Assembly (NCBI RefSeq): GCF_021869535.1
Contig: NW_026262690.1
Location: 13,317,501 to 13,381,500, forward strand
DNA from: Mytilus californianus
Lineage: Eukaryota; Mollusca; Bivalvia; Mytilida; Mytilidae
Direction: 5' to 3'
DNA: 64,000 nt
Position 1 is the stretch's first letter. Each line of letters begins with the position of its first letter. Of the stretch, positions 44,846 to 57,409 are shown one piece after another. The notes under the pieces are model-generated. The model was not told the origin of the DNA and made no database searches. It was given only the letters and a program-made list of their open reading frames with translations. The position numbers and the translations under genes are program-made.

Positions 44846-47302
44846 CGCTGGGCGCAGCTTGATACGACCGCAGAGGTCGAACCCTGAACAGTTGGGGCAA
44901 GTATGGACACAACATTCAAGTTTGATACAGCTCTGAATTTGGATTGTGATTAAATATTTGACACAGCATAGGTTTCTGACACAGAATGAATGTGGTCTAA
45001 GAACTTAAATTTTTTTAATTTACCTATTATGGTCCAATATCTAAAATCTAAATACATGGTTAGATTCAGCATATCAAAGAATCCAAAGAATTCAATTTTT
45101 GATGAAATCAAACAAAATTTAATTTTGGACCCTTTTGACCTCAATATGGACCAATTTGATATCGGGGCCCAAAAATCAAAATACATGGTTAGATTCAGCA
45201 TATCGAAGAACCCCATATATTCAATTTTTGTTGAAATCAAACAAAGTTTAATTTTGGACCCCAACTTGGACCAACTTGAAAACTGGGCCTATAATCAAAA
45301 ATCTAAACACAAGTTTAGATTCAGCATATCAAAGAACCCCAAGAATTCAATTTTTGTTAAAATCAAACTAAGTTTAATTTTGGACCCTTTGGACCTTAAT
45401 GTAGACCAATTTAAAAAACAGGACCCAAAATTAAAAATCTAAATACACTGTTAGATTTGGCATATCAAAGAACCCCAATAATTCAATTTTTGATGAAATA
45501 AAACAAAGTTTAATTTTGGACCCTTTTGACCTCAATATGAACCAGTTTGATAGTGGGGCCCACAAATAAAAAATCTAAATACATGGTTATATTCAGCATA
45601 TCAAAGAACCCCCATATATTCAATTTTTGTAGAAATCAAACAAAGTTTAATTTTGGACCCCAATTTGGACCAAATTGAAAACTGGGCCCAAAATCAAAAA
45701 TCTAAATACATGTTAAGATTCAGCATATCAAAGAACCCCATATATTCAATTTTTGTTAAAATCAAACTAAGTTTAATTTTGGACCCTTTGGACCTTAAAG
45801 TAGACCAATTTGAAAACTGGACCCAAAATTAAAAATCTAAATACACGGTTAGATTTGGCATATCAAAGAATCCAAAGAATTCAATTTTTGATGAAATAAA
45901 ACAGTTTAATTTTGGACCCTTTTGACCTCAATATGAACCAATTTGATAGCGGGGCCCACAAATAAAAAATCTAAATACATGGTTAGATTCAGCATATCAA
46001 AGAACCCCATATATTCAATTTTTGTTGAAATCAAACAAAGTTTAATTTTGGACCCCAATTTGGACCAACTTGAAAACTGGGCCCAAAATCAAAAATCTAA
46101 ATACATGTTTAGATTCAGCATATCAAAGAACCCCATATATTAAATTTTTGTTAAAATCAAAATAAGTTTAATTTTGGACCCTTTGGACCTTAATGTAGAC
46201 CAATTTGAAAACTGGACCCAAAATCAAAAATCTAAATACACGGTCAGATTTTGCATAACAAATAAATAAATGTGGTCAAAGATTTTACAAATCTAATGCG
46301 CCATACTGTGCAATTAAAGATTACTTCTTGAAATTTTTCAATATTTGAAATTTGAAAAAAAAAAAATATTTGAAGAATAATTCTTTTTAATTTCTGAAAT
46401 CTGAAATGAGAAAAAAATGACCCCCCACAATTTCTTTTTACCCCCCCCCCCCTTTTTCCCCCCAAAATTCATTCCCTCAAGATATGATCATAATCTCAAT
46501 TCAAATTTCCAATGGAATTTGCAACCATAATTACCCATTTAAATTTACCATAGTGCTAACTTAATCTATTTTACAATAGAATTTAAAATATGGTGTCAAA
46601 TCTTTCATATGGATTTTTTTGTAAAAAAAAAAAAGATGTAACATTTGCAGATATTTTTACTGGTCTTCCTTTATAAATATGCATTTCTTTAAACATAATT
46701 TAAAAGCAGTGTAAGGGAAGTAATCAAAACGTTGTATGTGGATTACCTCCCTTAAACTGTTTTAAATTGTCTTAATTGTTCATTAACCATAACTTTATAC
46801 ATAATTTAATAGCAGTGTAAGGGAGGTAATACAAATGATGTATTTGATTTATCTCCCTTACACTGCTTTAAATTATGTTTTGTACTAAAGTATTTGTCTA
46901 TATAAAAATGCTTGTTTTTTTGCCCCTTTTTTGGCCCCTAATTCCTAAATTTTGGAGGCAATTACCCCTAAAATCAATCCCAGCATTCCCTTTGTGCTAT
47001 GGAACCTTGTGGTACAATGTCAGAGAGATCCATACACTAACACACAAGTTATGTCTGGAAGTTACAAAAATGCTTATTTTTGGCCCTTTTTGGCCCCTAA
47101 TTCCTTAACTGATGGTACCATAACCCCCAAAATCAATCCCAACCTTCCTTTTGTGGTATTGAACCTTATGGTAAAATTTCACAGAGATCCATTCACTTAA
47201 ACTAAAGTTAGAGTGCGAAAACCAATGTGTCTTCGGACGACAACGACGACGACGCCAACGTCATACCAATATACGATCGCAAAATTTTTTTGCGGTCGTA
47301 TA
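44846..47302 (+). mobile_element. Hairpin-ended repeat element (GCGGTCGTAT type), copy 1
   Basis: It starts near GATCCGCTGGGCGCAGCTTG and ACGACCGCAGAGGTCGAACC. It has about ten 125-140-bp core units (TCTAAATACATGGTTAGATT, then CAGCATATCAAAGAACCCC; about 45040-46260), a poly-C tract, paired GTAAGGGAGGTAAT inverted repeats, (GAC)n near 47235, and a terminal stem ACGATCGCAAAATTTTTTTG with CGGTCGT. The repeated frames encoding SKYMVRFSISKNP are artefacts of the core units. The structure suggests a Helitron-like non-autonomous element. Confidence 0.65.
46700..46875. repeat. Two nested inverted repeats with GTAAGGGAGGTAAT
   Basis: Each pair has AGCAGTGTAAGGGAGGTAAT-like sequence facing ATTACCTCCCTTAAACTG or TATCTCCCTTACACTGC-like sequence after about 25 bp, forming stable hairpins. 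The same structure is found at about 50975-51050 and 56635-56705 in the other copies. Confidence 0.8.
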
Positions 47303-48577
47303 AAAATTGTCTTTAAGGAGGATAACCGAGATAAGGAGTCAACTGATGATTTTTGCAATTTGACTTATTTGTTGATCTTGTCTTACTGATCATTTTTGCT
47401 CTTAAAAGTTTCTATCTGTTTTAGTTTTCAAGATAAGATTCATGACAAAAACAAAATAAAAGAAGAACATGTCCTCATGAATGCCCCACTCAAGCTTTTC
47501 AATTTTTCAAGTTAAACTAGAGGCTCTCAAGAGCCTGTGTCGCTCACCTGTATTTACTGATGCTTTGGAAATCATGTAAAATAAGGTTAAAATCATAATT
47601 AATAGTATTAGATATTAGATATTATAATGATATCTAAGATAATAACAAAAAACTGCAAAATTTTTGTAAAATTACTAACTCAGGGGCAGCAACCCAACAA
47701 CAGGTTGTGGGAATTGTCTGAAAATTTCAGGGCAGATAAATCTAAATCTGAGGAACATTTTTGCCACCTGTCAGATTTGCTTTAAATGCTTTAGTTTCAG
47801 AGATATAAACCAAAAACTGCATTTTACCCCTATGGTCTATTTTTAACCAAGTCGGCCATGATGGTTGGAAGGCAGGGTCATCGGACAAATTTTTTATTAA
47901 ACTAGATACCCTAATAATGATTATGACCAAGTATGGTTAAATTTGTCTCAGTAGTTTCAGAGAAGAAGATTTTTGTAAAAGATTACAAAAATTTGTTAAA
48001 AATTGACTATTAAGGGCAATAACTCCTAAACGGGTCGACTGACAATTTTGGTCATACAACTTATTTGTAGATCTTACTTTGCTGAACATTAATGCTGTTT
48101 ACAGTTTATCTCTATCTATAATAATATTCAAGATAATAACCAAAAACTGCAAAATTTCCTTAAAATTACCAATGCAGGGGCAGCAACCCAACAACAGGTT
48201 GTCAGATTTGTCTGAAAATTTCAGGGCAGATAGATCTTGACCTGATAATCAGTTTAACCCTATGTCAGATTTACTCTAAATGCTTTGGTTTCAGAGATAT
48301 AAGCCAAAATCTACATTTTACCCCTATGTTCTATTTTTAGCCATGGCGGCCATCTTGGTTGGTTGGCAGGGTCATCGGACACATTTTTTAAACTAGATAC
48401 CCTAATGATGATTGTGGCCAAGTTTGGTTAAATTTGGCCCAGTGGTTTCAGAGGTGAAGATTTTTGTAAAAAGCTAACGATGACGGACGACGAAGAAGAC
48501 GGACGACGCCGACAACGACGACGGACACCAAGTGATGAGAAAAGCTCACTTGGCCCTTTGGGCCAGGTGAGCTAAAA
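47303..48577 (+). mobile_element. GCCAGGTGAGC family, nearly complete copy
   Basis: After a 5' fragment (47303-47515), the head AGGCTCTCAAGAGCCTGTGT (itself a small hairpin) and CGCTCACCTG lies at 47520-47552. Two body units follow. Then come AAGTTTGGTTAAATTTGGCC, a (GACGAC)n tract at 48480-48525, and the strong terminal stem AGCTCACTTGGCCC TTT GGGCCAGGTGAGCT at 48544-48574. There is no coding capacity. Confidence 0.7.
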
Positions 48578-49540
48578 AGGGGCATAACTCTTGAATGGTA
48601 AATGACTCACTTCCCAAATTCAAACTCTATCTGCAAGTTGTACTTCTTAGCATTGTGTATGAGTTTCATAAAATTTGGATGACGAAAATTTAAGTTAGAG
48701 TGCTGAAAAGAAAATGGGATGGAGTGAAGGACCGATAAGGGTAACACTTAATGGTCCCTTCGCCGCAGAGGGAGCATAAAAATAGTAAAAAAAATCGTCT
48801 TTAAGGGCAATAACTCCAGTCCTAAAAGGAGTGAAAGTACGATTCCTGCAATTGCCGTATTTGTAGATCTGGTCTCACTGATCATTTTTGGTTTTTAAAT
48901 TTCTACCTATCATAGTTTACAAGATAGTAGGAAAAAACTGTAAAAAAATGGAAATAAATGAGGAATGTGTCCATGGGACACAGAGGATGCCCCGCTTGCA
49001 TATAACAATTATAAAGGGACATATCTCAAGAACTGTAAAAGTGAAGCTACCCAAATTTGTACTTGATCTGAGTTTTGTGGTAATAAGCATTGTGTATACG
49101 TTTCATAACATTTAGTTGAGGCAAACTAAAGTTAGAGAACAGAAACGAATATTTCAGCAATTTTTCCATTTGTAAAGAGGCATAACTCTAAAACGGTAAA
49201 AGTGACGCCACCAAAATTCAAACTTGATGTGTATTTTGTGGTAATAAGCATTTTGTATACGTTTCATAAAATTTAGTCAAGGCAAACTAAAGTTAGAGAA
49301 CAGAAACGAATATTTCAGCAATTTTTCCATTTGTAAAGAGGCACAACTCTCAACCAGTAAAAGTGACGCCACCAAAATACAAACTTGATCTGTGTTTTGT
49401 GGTAATAAGCATTGTGTATGTTTCATAACATTTGGTTGAGGCAAACTAAAGTAGGAGAACGGAAACCAATTTTGGGACATCGTAAGTACAGACAACAAGG
49501 GTAAAATTTAATGCCCCCTCTGCTATGGCGAGGGCATAAA
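48578..49540 (+). mobile_element. GTGTCCATGGGACACAG family, copy 1 with flanking pieces
   Basis: At 48960 GAATGTGTCCATGGGACACA opens a unit. Three body units of about 130 bp with ACTAAAGTTAGAGAACAGAA follow, ending GTAAAATTTAATGCCCCCTC and GGGCATAAAA near 49538. A related fragment with AACACTTAATGGTCCCTTCG ends at 48778. Copies occur at 54975-55340 and 61095-61535. Confidence 0.6.
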
Positions 49541-49650
49541 AACCTCAAAACATTGTAAAAATAGTCTTTTAAGGGCAATAACTCCAATAAAGAGTTAACT
49601 GACAATTTCAGCCATGTTGACTAATTGTCATCTTTTCTTGCTACTCATTT
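49541..49650 (+). other. Short body fragment of the GCCAGGTGAGC family
   Basis: GGGCAATAACTCCAATAAAG and similar phrases are present. The fragment resumes at 49926, so the next element is nested in it. Confidence 0.45.
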
Positions 49651-49925
49651 TTATGCCCCACCTATGATAGTAGTAGGGGCATTATGTTTTCTGGTGTGTG
49701 CGTCCGTCCGCCTGACTGGCTTCAGGTTAAAGTTTTTTGTCAAGGTTGTTTTTGATAAAGTTGAAGTCCAATCAACATGACACTTAGTACACATGTTCCC
49801 TATGATATGATCTTTCTAATTTTAATGCCAAATTAGAGTTTTGACCCCAATTTCACTGTCCACTGAACATAGAAAATGATACTGGGAGTGGGGCATCCGT
49901 GTACTATGGACACATTCTTGTTTCT
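49651..49925 (+). mobile_element. ATGCCCCACCTATGATAG short repeat, complete-looking
   Basis: This 275-bp element begins TATGCCCCACCTATGATAGT, contains GTGCGTCCGTCCGCC, and ends GGGGCATCCGTGTACTATGG and ACACATTC. I recall this as an abundant short bivalve repeat. It interrupts body sequence of another repeat family. Confidence 0.6.
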
Positions 49926-50574
49926 ATTAAAATAAGATAATACGCAAAAACTAAAAAAAAAATTGTCATTTATGGGCAATAACTCCAATAAAATGTTGAC
50001 CAACAATTTGGCAATATCCACTTATTTGTAGATCTTGTCTTGTAGATCAATTTTGCTATTTAAATTTTCTCTCTATATATTATAACTAAATAGTTAAATA
50101 GCACAAAAGCATTGTAAAAATCGCATTGTAAAGATCTTGTCTTGTAGATCAATTTTGCTATTTAAATTTTCTCTCTATATATTATAACTAAATAGTTAAA
50201 TTGCACAAAAGCATTGTAAAAATCGTCATTCAAGGGCAAAAACTCCTATCAGGAGTTGACCAACAATTTGTGCCATGATGACTTTTTTGTATATCTTGTT
50301 TTGCTGATAATTTTCCTACTTAAATGTTGTTTTTTTATTTTTTATCTATTTCAGTTTTCCAGATAATATGCACATCCAAAATGTCAGAAATTGTGATTTA
50401 ACGGCAATAACTCCAATAAGGAGTCAACTGATGATTTAGGTCATGTTGACTTATTTGTAGATCTGGTCTTGCTCATCCTTTTCGCTATTTCAAGTTTCTA
50501 TGTATCTATCATAATTTTCAAGTATAGGCAAAATTATTAGAAGTAGTCTGACAGTTTTAATGAGCCTCCTCATG
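49926..50574 (+). mobile_element. Body units of the GCCAGGTGAGC family with a local duplication
   Basis: Repeated phrases TTTGTAGATCTTGTCTTG and GGGCAATAACTCC occur. About 95 bp (near 50030-50120) is directly duplicated (near 50130-50225). Confidence 0.55.
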
Positions 50575-51620
50575 GGGTTTTTATCGACCTTTTGCGGTCG
50601 TATATTGGTATGACGTTGGCGTCGTCCGAAGACACATTGGTTTTCGCACAATAACTTTAGTTTAAGTGAATGGATCACTATGAAATTTTACCATAAGGTT
50701 AAATACCACAAAAGGAAGGTTGGGATTGATTTTGGGGGTTATGGTACCAACAGTTAAGGAATTAGGGGCCTAAAAAGGGCCCAAATAAGCATTTTTCTAG
50801 TTTCCAGACAATAACTTGTGGAACGATGTATGAATCTCTCTGAAATTATACCACAAGTTTCCATACCACAAAGGGATGGTTAGGATTGACTTTGGGGGGT
50901 TATGGCTCAAAATGTTTAGGAATTAGGGGCTAAAAAGGGGAAAAACAAGGGTTTCCTGGTTAATGGACAATTTAAAAGCAGTGTAAGGGAGGTAATCCAA
51001 ATACATTTAAAGTATTAAAAAAAAAATTGGATTACCTCCCTTACATTGCTTTTTAATTATGCATAAATATGTTTTATTGTCTTGAGGTGATTAGCTGTCA
51101 ATTAGTTTTAGGAGTTACTATTTAAGGAATATTAATTTAAGCCATGATTATGTATGTCATTTTCTATTTTAAGACTTTTATGATGTATTTAAATTGGTAA
51201 TTATGGTTGCAAACTCCATTGGAAATTTGAATTGAGATTATGACCATATCTTGAGGGGGGGGTGAAAAAAAATGGGGGGGGGGGGGGGTAAAAAAGAAAT
51301 TGTGGGGGGAGGGGCAATTTTTTCTCATTTCAGATTTCAGAAATTAAAAAGAAAATTTCTTCAAATATTTTTTTTTTTGCAAAATAAAGGGGGGTGGGGG
51401 TCAATACGCAACAGCATGGTGTATTGCACAAAAGCAAAAAATTGAATATAAATTCAAATCATATAACCCATTCTAAGTTCTTTCCATATCAAATATTTAA
51501 TTACAATCCAAATTCAGACCTGTATCAAGCGTGAATATTGTGTCCATTTTTGCCCCAACTGTTCAGGGTTGGACCTCTGTGGTCGTATCCAGCTGCGCTC
51601 AACGAAGCATTTTATTGATT
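50575..51620 (-). mobile_element. GCGGTCGTAT element, copy 2 (inverted)
   Basis: It reads in the opposite direction to copies 1 and 3. The end CCTTTTGCGGTCGTATATTG lies at 50588 and the head GGACCTCTGTGGTCGTATCC with AGCTGCGCTCAACG lies at 51571-51605. It lacks the long core array but keeps the GTAAGGGAGGTAAT hairpin and G-rich tracts (51252-51290). Confidence 0.65.
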
Positions 51621-52110
51621 ATGTAATTACTTGGCCGTTTTTATAGTGATTATTTGATTACCAGACCAAATACTTCATGGTTATGTGATTATTCGATAAT
51701 CTAGGACTGTATTTGTGATTATTTGACTATCTTGTTTAAAAAAATAATTAATGATTATGTAATTGTATTGGCAAAAAATTTGTGATTATGTGATTACTTG
51801 GACACCCCCATGAGGGGCCTCAAAATTGGACAGTTGTTAGATCTCAACATTCTGGACATTTTTTTTCAAGTCAGAGGAGATGTTTGTAAGATTTAATGGA
51901 CGATGACAGACCCCAAGTGATTAGATAGGTCAATTGACTCTTCAGGTCAGGTGAGCTTGAAATGAAAGGTTGGTAATTGGTATATTTATAATACTTTTAG
52001 TATTTCAAAATACATGTAATGGTGCCAAAAACTGGTCTTATCATACATTTTCTGTTTTAATTAAGATCATTTTAACAAACTTGTCAAATGAAGTACACAT
52101 AATATATCAT
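51621..52110. other. Intron sequence with a 3' piece of the GCCAGGTGAGC family
   Basis: CCCCAAGTGATTAGATAGGT and CAGGTCAGGTGAGCTT at 51910-51959 form a degraded family end. The rest is AT-rich, with repeated GATTATGTGATTA phrases. Confidence 0.5.
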
Positions 52111-52111
52111 A

Positions 52112-52267
52112 GCAGTGGCAGATCCAGAGGGGGGGGGGGGATCCCCCCTTTTTTTTGACGATCAATGCATGTGAATGGGGACATATAGTTGGAACCACCC
52201 CTTTATCCTGGGTTAGGAACCCCCCCCCCCTTTTCCCCTTTTTAAATGGCTGGATCCACCCCTGCCA
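52112..52267. mobile_element. Short palindromic MITE (GCAGTGGCAGATCCAG type)
   Basis: GCAGTGGCAGATCCAGAGGG on the left is matched by CTGGATCCACCCCTGCC on the right. The interior contains GACGATCAATGCATGTGAAT. CAGTGGCGGATCC-type ends are common in hAT-like MITEs, but no target duplication was confirmed. Confidence 0.55.
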
Positions 52268-52399
52268 AGTATTCTAATTGTTTAGCAATATTAATTTCAG
52301 ATGCCGTTTCACATAGGTACACCCAACATCTTTTATTTGTTACTTATAAACCAAGTAGCTTTGTAGTTAAAGTAGTAACATCAAATAGTTTCAATATAC

Positions 52400-52490
52400 C
52401 TGTTTGGCCCTTTGTAACCTTTCTATTAATTCAGAAAATGTTGGTCTGGTTTCTGGAATGGCTGCCCAGCAAATTGACATTAACTGGTAC
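52400..52490 (-). CDS. Alk: ALK/LTK-type receptor tyrosine kinase, penultimate coding exon
   Basis: This 91-nt exon lies between acceptor TTTATTATAG and donor GTATAT. It encodes YQLMSICWAAIPETRPTFSE followed by LIERLQRAKQ, which is kinase subdomain XI with the conserved C-W-x(6)-R-P-x-F pattern that closes tyrosine kinase C-lobes. The first G completes a Met codon begun in the upstream exon (phase 2). The exon ends in phase 0, matching the next exon. The donor is non-canonical after GT (GTATAT), so splicing here may be weak. Confidence 0.8.
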
Positions 52491-53155
52491 CTATAATAAA
52501 AATTTACTAATTCTATAAACTGTTACACACTTGTTCAAATACATACAAAACAAGGGTTAGATGTGAGTCACATCAAAATTATCAAAATTAAACTAAATAC
52601 ATAAGTTTATATTAATAATGACCAAGGTCAAAATGGACATTTTTGTGGGTGCTGCATGCTATAAAATTCAATAAAATCATTTAAATATGTCCCAGAAAAA
52701 AGTAAGTCTATATGTTTTTGTACACATTTTAATTGTGAAGTGGTTAGTTTTTGCAACATCAATCCTATTAAAATAAAATTATTCTTTCATGTCATGCTCT
52801 ATGTTCTTCTATCATTGGTAGGTATTATATTTGTCAGCATATGTTTCTTACTTGATGATTATCTACTTTGTCATATTGCCTATCCTTAACTTTTCCTATG
52901 TGTAAGGAGAAACCACATAAAATTTTAACTTTAATTTTAACTACAAAAAGAAGAATCACAACTATCAAACAATTATTATATTCTTTAACAGGATAGCAGA
53001 CAGCACATCCCACCCTTAATTCAAAGAAATTAGAAAGTAGATGTCTGACAGATCCTAAAAGATCTTAAATGTTATAACTTGTCAAGGCTAAGATGCTGAC
53101 CTAATATGAAGTCATTGTGTTCATTCAACATATTGAAAAAAGTATTGGTAAACAA
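52491..53155. other. Kinase intron, AT-rich
   Basis: Nothing is recognised besides intronic sequence. Confidence 0.5.
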
Positions 53156-54120
53156 ACTACAGGCTCTAAAGAGCCTGTGTCACTCACCTAGGTCTATGAG
53201 CATCTTGTGGACTAGAATAGAATTCTTGACAAAAATCTTTTTTTTTTATTGATCTTGTATTGCTGATCATTTTTCTGTTTATAATTTTTGCCCAAAACAC
53301 CAAAAACGATAAAAAAATTATCATATAAGGCCATCACTCCTATAAAGAGTAAAATCTGATTTCAGCAAAATTTTACTTATTTGTAGACGTTGTCTTACTG
53401 ATTAGTTTATTATTTAAAGTTTCCAACTATCTTTTATAGTTTTCAAGATAGTAAGAAAAAACGTAAAATATTGGGAAAATCGTCATTAAAGAGCAAGAAC
53501 TCTTTTCCACTATTTGACTTACTTGTAGAACAAGTCTTGCTGATCATTTTTGCTTATCAAAGTTTCTTTCTATTTATTATTATTTTCAGATATCAGGCAA
53601 AAATGCATAAAATTGATAAAAATCATTATTAAAGGGCAATAACTCCAATAAGGAGTCATCTGACGATTCCGACCATGCAGACTGATCTTGCTAATCATTT
53701 TTGATAATAAAAGTTTCTCTCTATCTATTTAGGTTTTCCAGATATTAAGCAAAAATGGAAAATTTGGGTAAAATTCGTCATTTAAGGGCAATAACTCGTA
53801 TAAGAAGTTGTCTGACAGTTTTGAAATAAATAGACAATAGGTAGATCTCATCATTTTAAACATTTCTGCCGCTTTCAGATTTTCTCCATTTACAGCAGTT
53901 TTCAAGATACTAGACCAAACCTGCCCATTTTACCCTTATGTTCTATTTTTAGCCATGCCAGCCATGTTGGTTGGCAGGCTGGGTCATCACACACATTTTT
54001 CAAACTAAATACCCTAATGATGATTGTGGCCAAGTATGGTTAAATTTGGAGAAGATTTTTTGTAACAAACGCCAAGTAACGAGAAAAGCTCACTTGGCCT
54101 TTTAAGCCAGGTGAGCTAAA
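53156..54120 (+). mobile_element. GCCAGGTGAGC family, full-length copy
   Basis: The head AGGCTCTAAAGAGCCTGTGT and CACTCACC lies at 53160. Four body units follow, ending at the terminal stem AGCTCACTTGGCCTTTTAAG and CCAGGTGAGCT at 54088-54118. The (GAC)n tract before the end has been lost. Confidence 0.7.
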
Positions 54121-54970
54121 GAAGTAGTTGTCTGGTCGACAGATTGGGAAAAGTGCACACTCAACACTGCCAAGCTGCTGACCAGGTGTTAGCAAGTTTT
54201 TTGAGCGTAATTTAAATCTTCATGGCTCTCTGGAAAACATTGTCCACACATTTCGATCAAGATGTCTTTTTTATAGGAAAGACTTACCGGTACATAGGTC
54301 AAATAAATGTACACAAAAATTTTTTTCTAAAGTAAAGATAAAATCAAATTTAGACCTCAATCAGCCATAAACAAAATTTTAATGGTCAATGCCATTAATT
54401 ATTTCAACATGTTGATTCTGAATTTAAGTCGTATTATTACAGATTAATTTTTGACAAGAGAAATGGTATAATTTTGGCCCAAGTTTGCCTGTAAATCAGA
54501 TATATTTTTAAATTTTTCCATCTTTAAAACTTACATATTGAATCAATCTACAGTCAAGATCAAATTTCTAATTTTTGTTTGAGCCTTTCTCTCTTACTTG
54601 TCATAAAACCATGAAATGAAAGTTATTACAAGGTATTTGCTAAATTGTCCAAAATCTTGACGTGCCACTCAAATATACTATGAAATCATACTGTACACAA
54701 CCGTTGCCAAAAACAATATTTAAAGTTGTGACTATTTACCATGACAAAAAATACTTTCAAGCAAAGCTTGTACTTTATGTTATGTTTACCAAAAAGCTTC
54801 TGGATTTTTTGCCGATTTTTAGCTAAAACCATGCAAATGTGTTTACTTCATTTTACTGACATTACAGTCAAACTGGGTCATAAAGTCACAGCTTATGTTT
54901 GATTTTTAAAAAAGTTTTTCCAATAACATTTTGAAAATAAAATGTAACTTTAAGGTAGAATATAGTATAA
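54121..54970. other. Kinase intron, AT-rich
   Basis: No coding or repeat structure was recognised. Confidence 0.5.
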
Positions 54971-54974
54971 ATAA

Positions 54975-55345
54975 ATGGGGAATGTGTCCATGGGACACAG
55001 ATGATGCCCCCGCTTGCATATAACATTATAAAGGGACATAACTCAAGAAGGGTAAAAGTGACGCTACCCAAATGTGTACTTGATCTGAGTTTTGTGGTAA
55101 TAAGCATTGTGTATAAGTTTCATATAACATTTGGTAGAGACAAACTAAAGTTAAAGAATGGAAACGAAAAATTCAGCAATTTTTCCATTTGTAATGGAGC
55201 ATAACTCTAGAATGGTAAAAGTGACACCATCAAAATTCCAACTTGATCTGTGTTTTGTGGTAATAAGCATTGTGTACAAGTTTCATAACATTTGGTTGAG
55301 GCAAACTATGTTAGAGAATGGAAACCAATTTTGAAACGTAGTCAA
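54975..55345 (+). mobile_element. GTGTCCATGGGACACAG family, copy 2
   Basis: It opens GAATGTGTCCATGGGACACA at 54982 and has two 130-bp body units. The TTAATGCCCCC end is missing. The short frames on both strands are artefacts shared with the other copies. Confidence 0.6.
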
Positions 55346-55985
55346 AAATTAGTTATATCTGACACTTATTAGTTATATCTGACAATTTCCTCATAGTTTG
55401 TAAGAATAATACATGGAAGAAGCATTATTTTGAAATAGAGAAAGAAACAAGTTAAAAGAATTTGGAATAAAATGTAAAAAGCTCTTAAACTAGATGTGTC
55501 AGAACGACCACTTAGTGGCGGTGCCATAAAAATGCTTCCTGAAACAAATCAAAACAAGAAAGAGCTGTAAAGGCAGTTACCTACAGGTTTCTTTATTTTA
55601 TAATCCAGATTGATTATAATCAAACATACTGTAAATTCAGAAATTATTGCGAAGTTTCTATTAATGCGGGCAACAACTCCTATCTGGATTCTGGATTATG
55701 ACTATTCTTCCATGTTGACTTGTAGATTGCATTTCCAAAAAATATTTTTACTATCAAATGATTCTCTCTATATCAACTATAGTTTCCTATAATTAATGCA
55801 AAAAGGGCAAAAATCAAAAACTATAAGGGGTCATTATAATTAGATGATTTCTGCCTAGTTGACTTATTTGAAGATCTTCAATGCTCTGGTCATTTTTACT
55901 GTTTAAGATTTCTCTTTATCTGTAATAGTTTTCAAGATAATAACGCAAAACTGTGAAATTTGCAAAAAAATCAATTTCAGGGGCA
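55346..55985. other. Kinase intron with fragments of the GCCAGGTGAGC family
   Basis: Body phrases (GGGCAATAACTC and TTTCAAGATAATAACGCAAA) are present near 55900-55995. No terminal hairpin is seen. Confidence 0.45.
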
Positions 55986-55989
55986 ATAA

Positions 55990-57127
55990 CTCAAATAAAT
56001 TGCTTCGTTGAGCACAGCTGGATACAACCGCAGATGTCCAACCCTAAAAAGTTGGGGCCAAAATGGACACAATATTCAAGCTTGATACAGGTCTGAATTT
56101 GGATTGTAATTAAATTTTTGACACATAATAGGTTTCTGACACAGAATAACTGTAGTCAAAGAACTTCAAATTGGTTATATGATTTGAATTTATATTCAAT
56201 TTTTTGGTTTTGTGCAATACACTTTGCTGTTGCGAATTGATCCCCCCCCCCCAAAAAAAATAAAAAATTAAAATTTTACCCCGGTTTTTTGCTATACTGT
56301 TGAATATAATCCCCCAAAAAAATATTTGAAGAAATTTTCTTTTAATTTCTGAAATCTGAAATGAGAGAAATTGTCCCCCCTCCAATTATTTCACCTCCCC
56401 CTTTCCCTTATTCCAAAAAAAATTCTTTCCCTCAAGATATGGTCAGTATCTCAATTCAAATTTCTAATGGAGTTTGCAACCATAGTTACTCATTTAAATA
56501 CATCATAAAAGTCTTAAAATATAAAATGACATACATAGTCATGGCTAAAATTAATATTAATTAATAGTAACTGCTAAAAATAAATTGATAGCTAATCACC
56601 TCAAGACAATCATCATTTCTTAATACATAATTTACAAGCAGTGTAAGGGAGGTAATCAAACATTGTTCTTTAAAATTGATTTGGATTACCTCCCTTACAC
56701 TAATTTTAAATTGTCTCAATTGTCCTTTAACCAGAAAAACCCTTGTTTTTCCCCTTTTTTTGCCCATAATTCCTAAATGGTAAGAGCCATAACCCCCCAA
56801 AGTCAATCCTAACCATCCCTTTGTAGTATGGAAACTTGTGGTATAATTTCAGAGAGATTCATACACTTTAACACAAGTTATTGTCTGGAAAATACAAAAA
56901 TGCTTATTTGGGCCCCTTTTTAGGCCCCTATTTCCTAAACAGTTGGGAACATAACCCCCAAAATCTATCCCAACCTTTCTTTAGTGGTTATAAACCTTGT
57001 GTTAAAATTTTATTGATTTCTATTCACTTATACTTATACTCAAGTTATTATCCGGAAATCATCTGTCTTCGGACGACGACAACGACGACGACGAGACATG
57101 ATACCAATATACAACCGAAAAAATTTT
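55990..57127 (+). mobile_element. GCGGTCGTAT element, copy 3
   Basis: The head is CGTTGAGCACAGCTGGATAC and AACCGCAGATGTCCAACCC. It has C/A-rich tracts at 56240-56270, the hairpin AGCAGTGTAAGGGAGGTAAT facing ATTACCTCCCTTACACT (56637-56702), (GAC)n at 57070-57095, and a decayed end near 57127. It lacks the long core array of copy 1. Confidence 0.65.
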
Positions 57128-57240
57128 AATGTTGATGGATCAAATCCCCCTAAAAATTTTTAAAACTAGATACCCTAGATGGACGGACACAAAATGATGG
57201 CAAAAGCTCGCATGGCCTTTTAGGCCAGGTGAGTTAAAAG
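57128..57240 (+). mobile_element. 3' end fragment of the GCCAGGTGAGC family
   Basis: AAACTAGATACCCTAGATGG and AGCTCGCATGGCCTTTTAGG with CCAGGTGAG form a truncated copy with its terminal stem. Confidence 0.55.
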
Positions 57241-57409
57241 TTATTTTTTTATATCTTAGAATCAATTTAAACATTTTCTATATCTACATAGATGCCAACC
57301 CCCTTTTGTTGTAATTAGTAAAAAAGTATTTAGATTTTCGTAATTTGTGATTTATTTCAGAAATAATTTTTTTTTTCATGGAATTTAATAATAATCATAC
57401 TAAGTCATA

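Noticed and set aside
44990..45442. 150-codon plus-strand frame with SKYMVRFSISKNP repeats
   Set aside because: It arises from 125-140-bp core units of a non-coding repeat element and lies in a kinase intron on the opposite strand.
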